DNA from: Nitrospirota bacterium
GTDB lineage: Bacteria; Nitrospirota; Thermodesulfovibrionia; Thermodesulfovibrionales; JdFR-88
Direction: 5' to 3'
DNA: 6,947 nt
Assembly (NCBI GenBank): GCA_021825785.1
Contig: JAKAGP010000095.1
Location: 1 to 6,947, forward strand
Under the pieces are notes generated by a model. It did no database searches, was not told where the DNA came from, and saw only the letters and a list, made by a program, of their open reading frames with translations. Position numbers and translations under genes: made by a program. This document shows, one piece after another, positions 6,219 through 6,947 of this stretch (within the stretch, counting starts at the first letter, position 1; each line of letters begins with the position of its first letter).

Positions 6219-6233
6219 GGCCGCATCTGTACT

Positions 6234-6947
6234 TTAACGCCTCTTGCCGCCGAAGCTCCAGACTTTGGGTTCTGAAACTCTTTTTCCGCTCCGATGGGAC
6301 GGCCCGGGCTGCCTGGCAAACTCGGTGTCCCGGTGAGGTTCGGGCTTTTTATAATCGAAGCCTTCCAGTAAACGTCTTTCCACCTTTTCCCCGAGCACCC
6401 GCTCTATGCTCCGCACCATGGTCTCGTCTTCGCGAGTGACAAAGGTGAAGGCGTCGCCGGTCCTTGAAGCGCGGCCGGTGCGGCCGATCCTGTGCGTGTA
6501 GGCGTCAGTGGTGTCCGGCATGTCGTAGTTAATGACGTGAGATATGCTTGACACGTCGATGCCGCGGGCTGCTATGTCTGTGGCCACGAGTATCTGATAG
6601 GCTCCGGTCCTGAACCCATTGAGCGCCGCCTGCCTGCGGTTCTGTGAAAGGTTCCCCTGAAGCGACGCGCTCCGGTAACCGGCCCTGAGAAGCTGGTCCG
6701 CAACCCGTTTGGCCCTGTGCTTGGTGCGTGTAAACACCAAAACCGATCCGCTGCCTGTCTGGCGCAGAAGGTCCAGGAGAAGCGGTGTTTTCAGGTGCTG
6801 CCCGACCGGGTAGAGCGCGTGGGCAACGGTATCCGCGGGCGCGGTATGGTCTATCTGTATAGTGACCGGTTCCCGCAGTATCTCGTGGGCCAGGCGGCGG
6901 ATGTCATCCGGCATGGTCGCCGAAAACAGGAGTGTCTGGCGCTTCGC
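6234..6947 (-). CDS. rhlE: DEAD-box ATP-dependent RNA helicase, RhlE-like, C-terminal part (5' end outside window)
   Basis: DEAD-box helicases use ATP to unwind short RNA duplexes in ribosome assembly, RNA decay and cold adaptation. The visible 237 residues are open to the window edge, so the Q motif, Walker A and DEAD box lie outside. Seen here are motif III SAT (9-11), motif IV VLVFTRTKHRAKRVADQL (69-86), GNLSQNRR (98-105), motif V ATDIAARGID (122-131) and motif VI HRIGRTGR (152-159). The sequence after motif VI, including LLEGFDYKKPEP (193-204), and the short basic tail ending SFGGKRR fit RhlE better than DeaD or SrmB, which carry other extensions. The RhlE label is from family resemblance and is less certain than the DEAD-box call. 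Protein B lies downstream on the same strand. Confidence 0.93.
   Translation of the reverse strand, partial: AKRQTLLFSATMPDDIRRLAHEILREPVTIQIDHTAPADTVAHALYPVGQHLKTPLLLDLLRQTGSGSVLVFTRTKHRAKRVADQLLRAGYRSASLQGNLSQNRRQAALNGFRTGAYQILVATDIAARGIDVSSISHVINYDMPDTTDAYTHRIGRTGRASRTGDAFTFVTREDETMVRSIERVLGEKVERRLLEGFDYKKPEPHRDTEFARQPGPSHRSGKRVSEPKVWSFGGKRR

Overview
The window is about 6.9 kb of compact bacterial DNA of moderate GC. Gene content points to a Gram-negative bacterium of the deltaproteobacterial (Desulfobacterota) or Nitrospirota kind: a chemoreceptor-cheW-cheR-cheB run, a bacterial RRM protein joined to a bS21 gene, and an RhlE-type helicase. No marker fixes the phylum, so this is inference. 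There are no mobile elements, CRISPR arrays, tRNAs or rRNAs.

Positions 1-2983 (+ strand) are a tight chemosensory operon: the C-terminal end of a methyl-accepting chemotaxis protein, then cheW, cheR and cheB, with gaps of 15, 19 and 0 nt. CheW couples receptors to the CheA kinase, which is not in the window. CheR methylates receptor glutamates and CheB removes the methyl groups, so the segment holds the adaptation half of a complete signalling system. A T-rich spacer follows, then a lone PAP2-superfamily membrane phosphatase (3217-3867) read from a TTG start, lacking both arginines normally found in its motifs 1 and 3.

Positions 4028-6947 look like an RNA-metabolism or cold-adaptation island. 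A cold-shock-domain gene (4147-4347) has promoter candidates, a leader hairpin that would cover its Shine-Dalgarno sequence, and a good intrinsic terminator. Next is a likely operon of an unrecognised 140-aa protein (here protein A), an RRM RNA-binding protein, and ribosomal protein bS21, which overlaps the RRM gene and ends in an intrinsic terminator. Facing it on the - strand are a paralogue of protein A (protein B, 141 aa) and, upstream of B, the C-terminal part of an RhlE-like DEAD-box RNA helicase that runs off the window edge.

The most notable observation is this A/B pair. The two proteins are about 40% identical by hand alignment and share an N-terminal RLDAGLLSE-x-FPQI block, an H-x2-C-x4-C motif, a later Cys, and a His before an SISY block, which looks like a metal-binding site. 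One copy sits with RRM-bS21 and the other with the helicase, suggesting an uncharacterised family tied to RNA handling or translation. All family calls rest on reading the sequence; no database search was possible.
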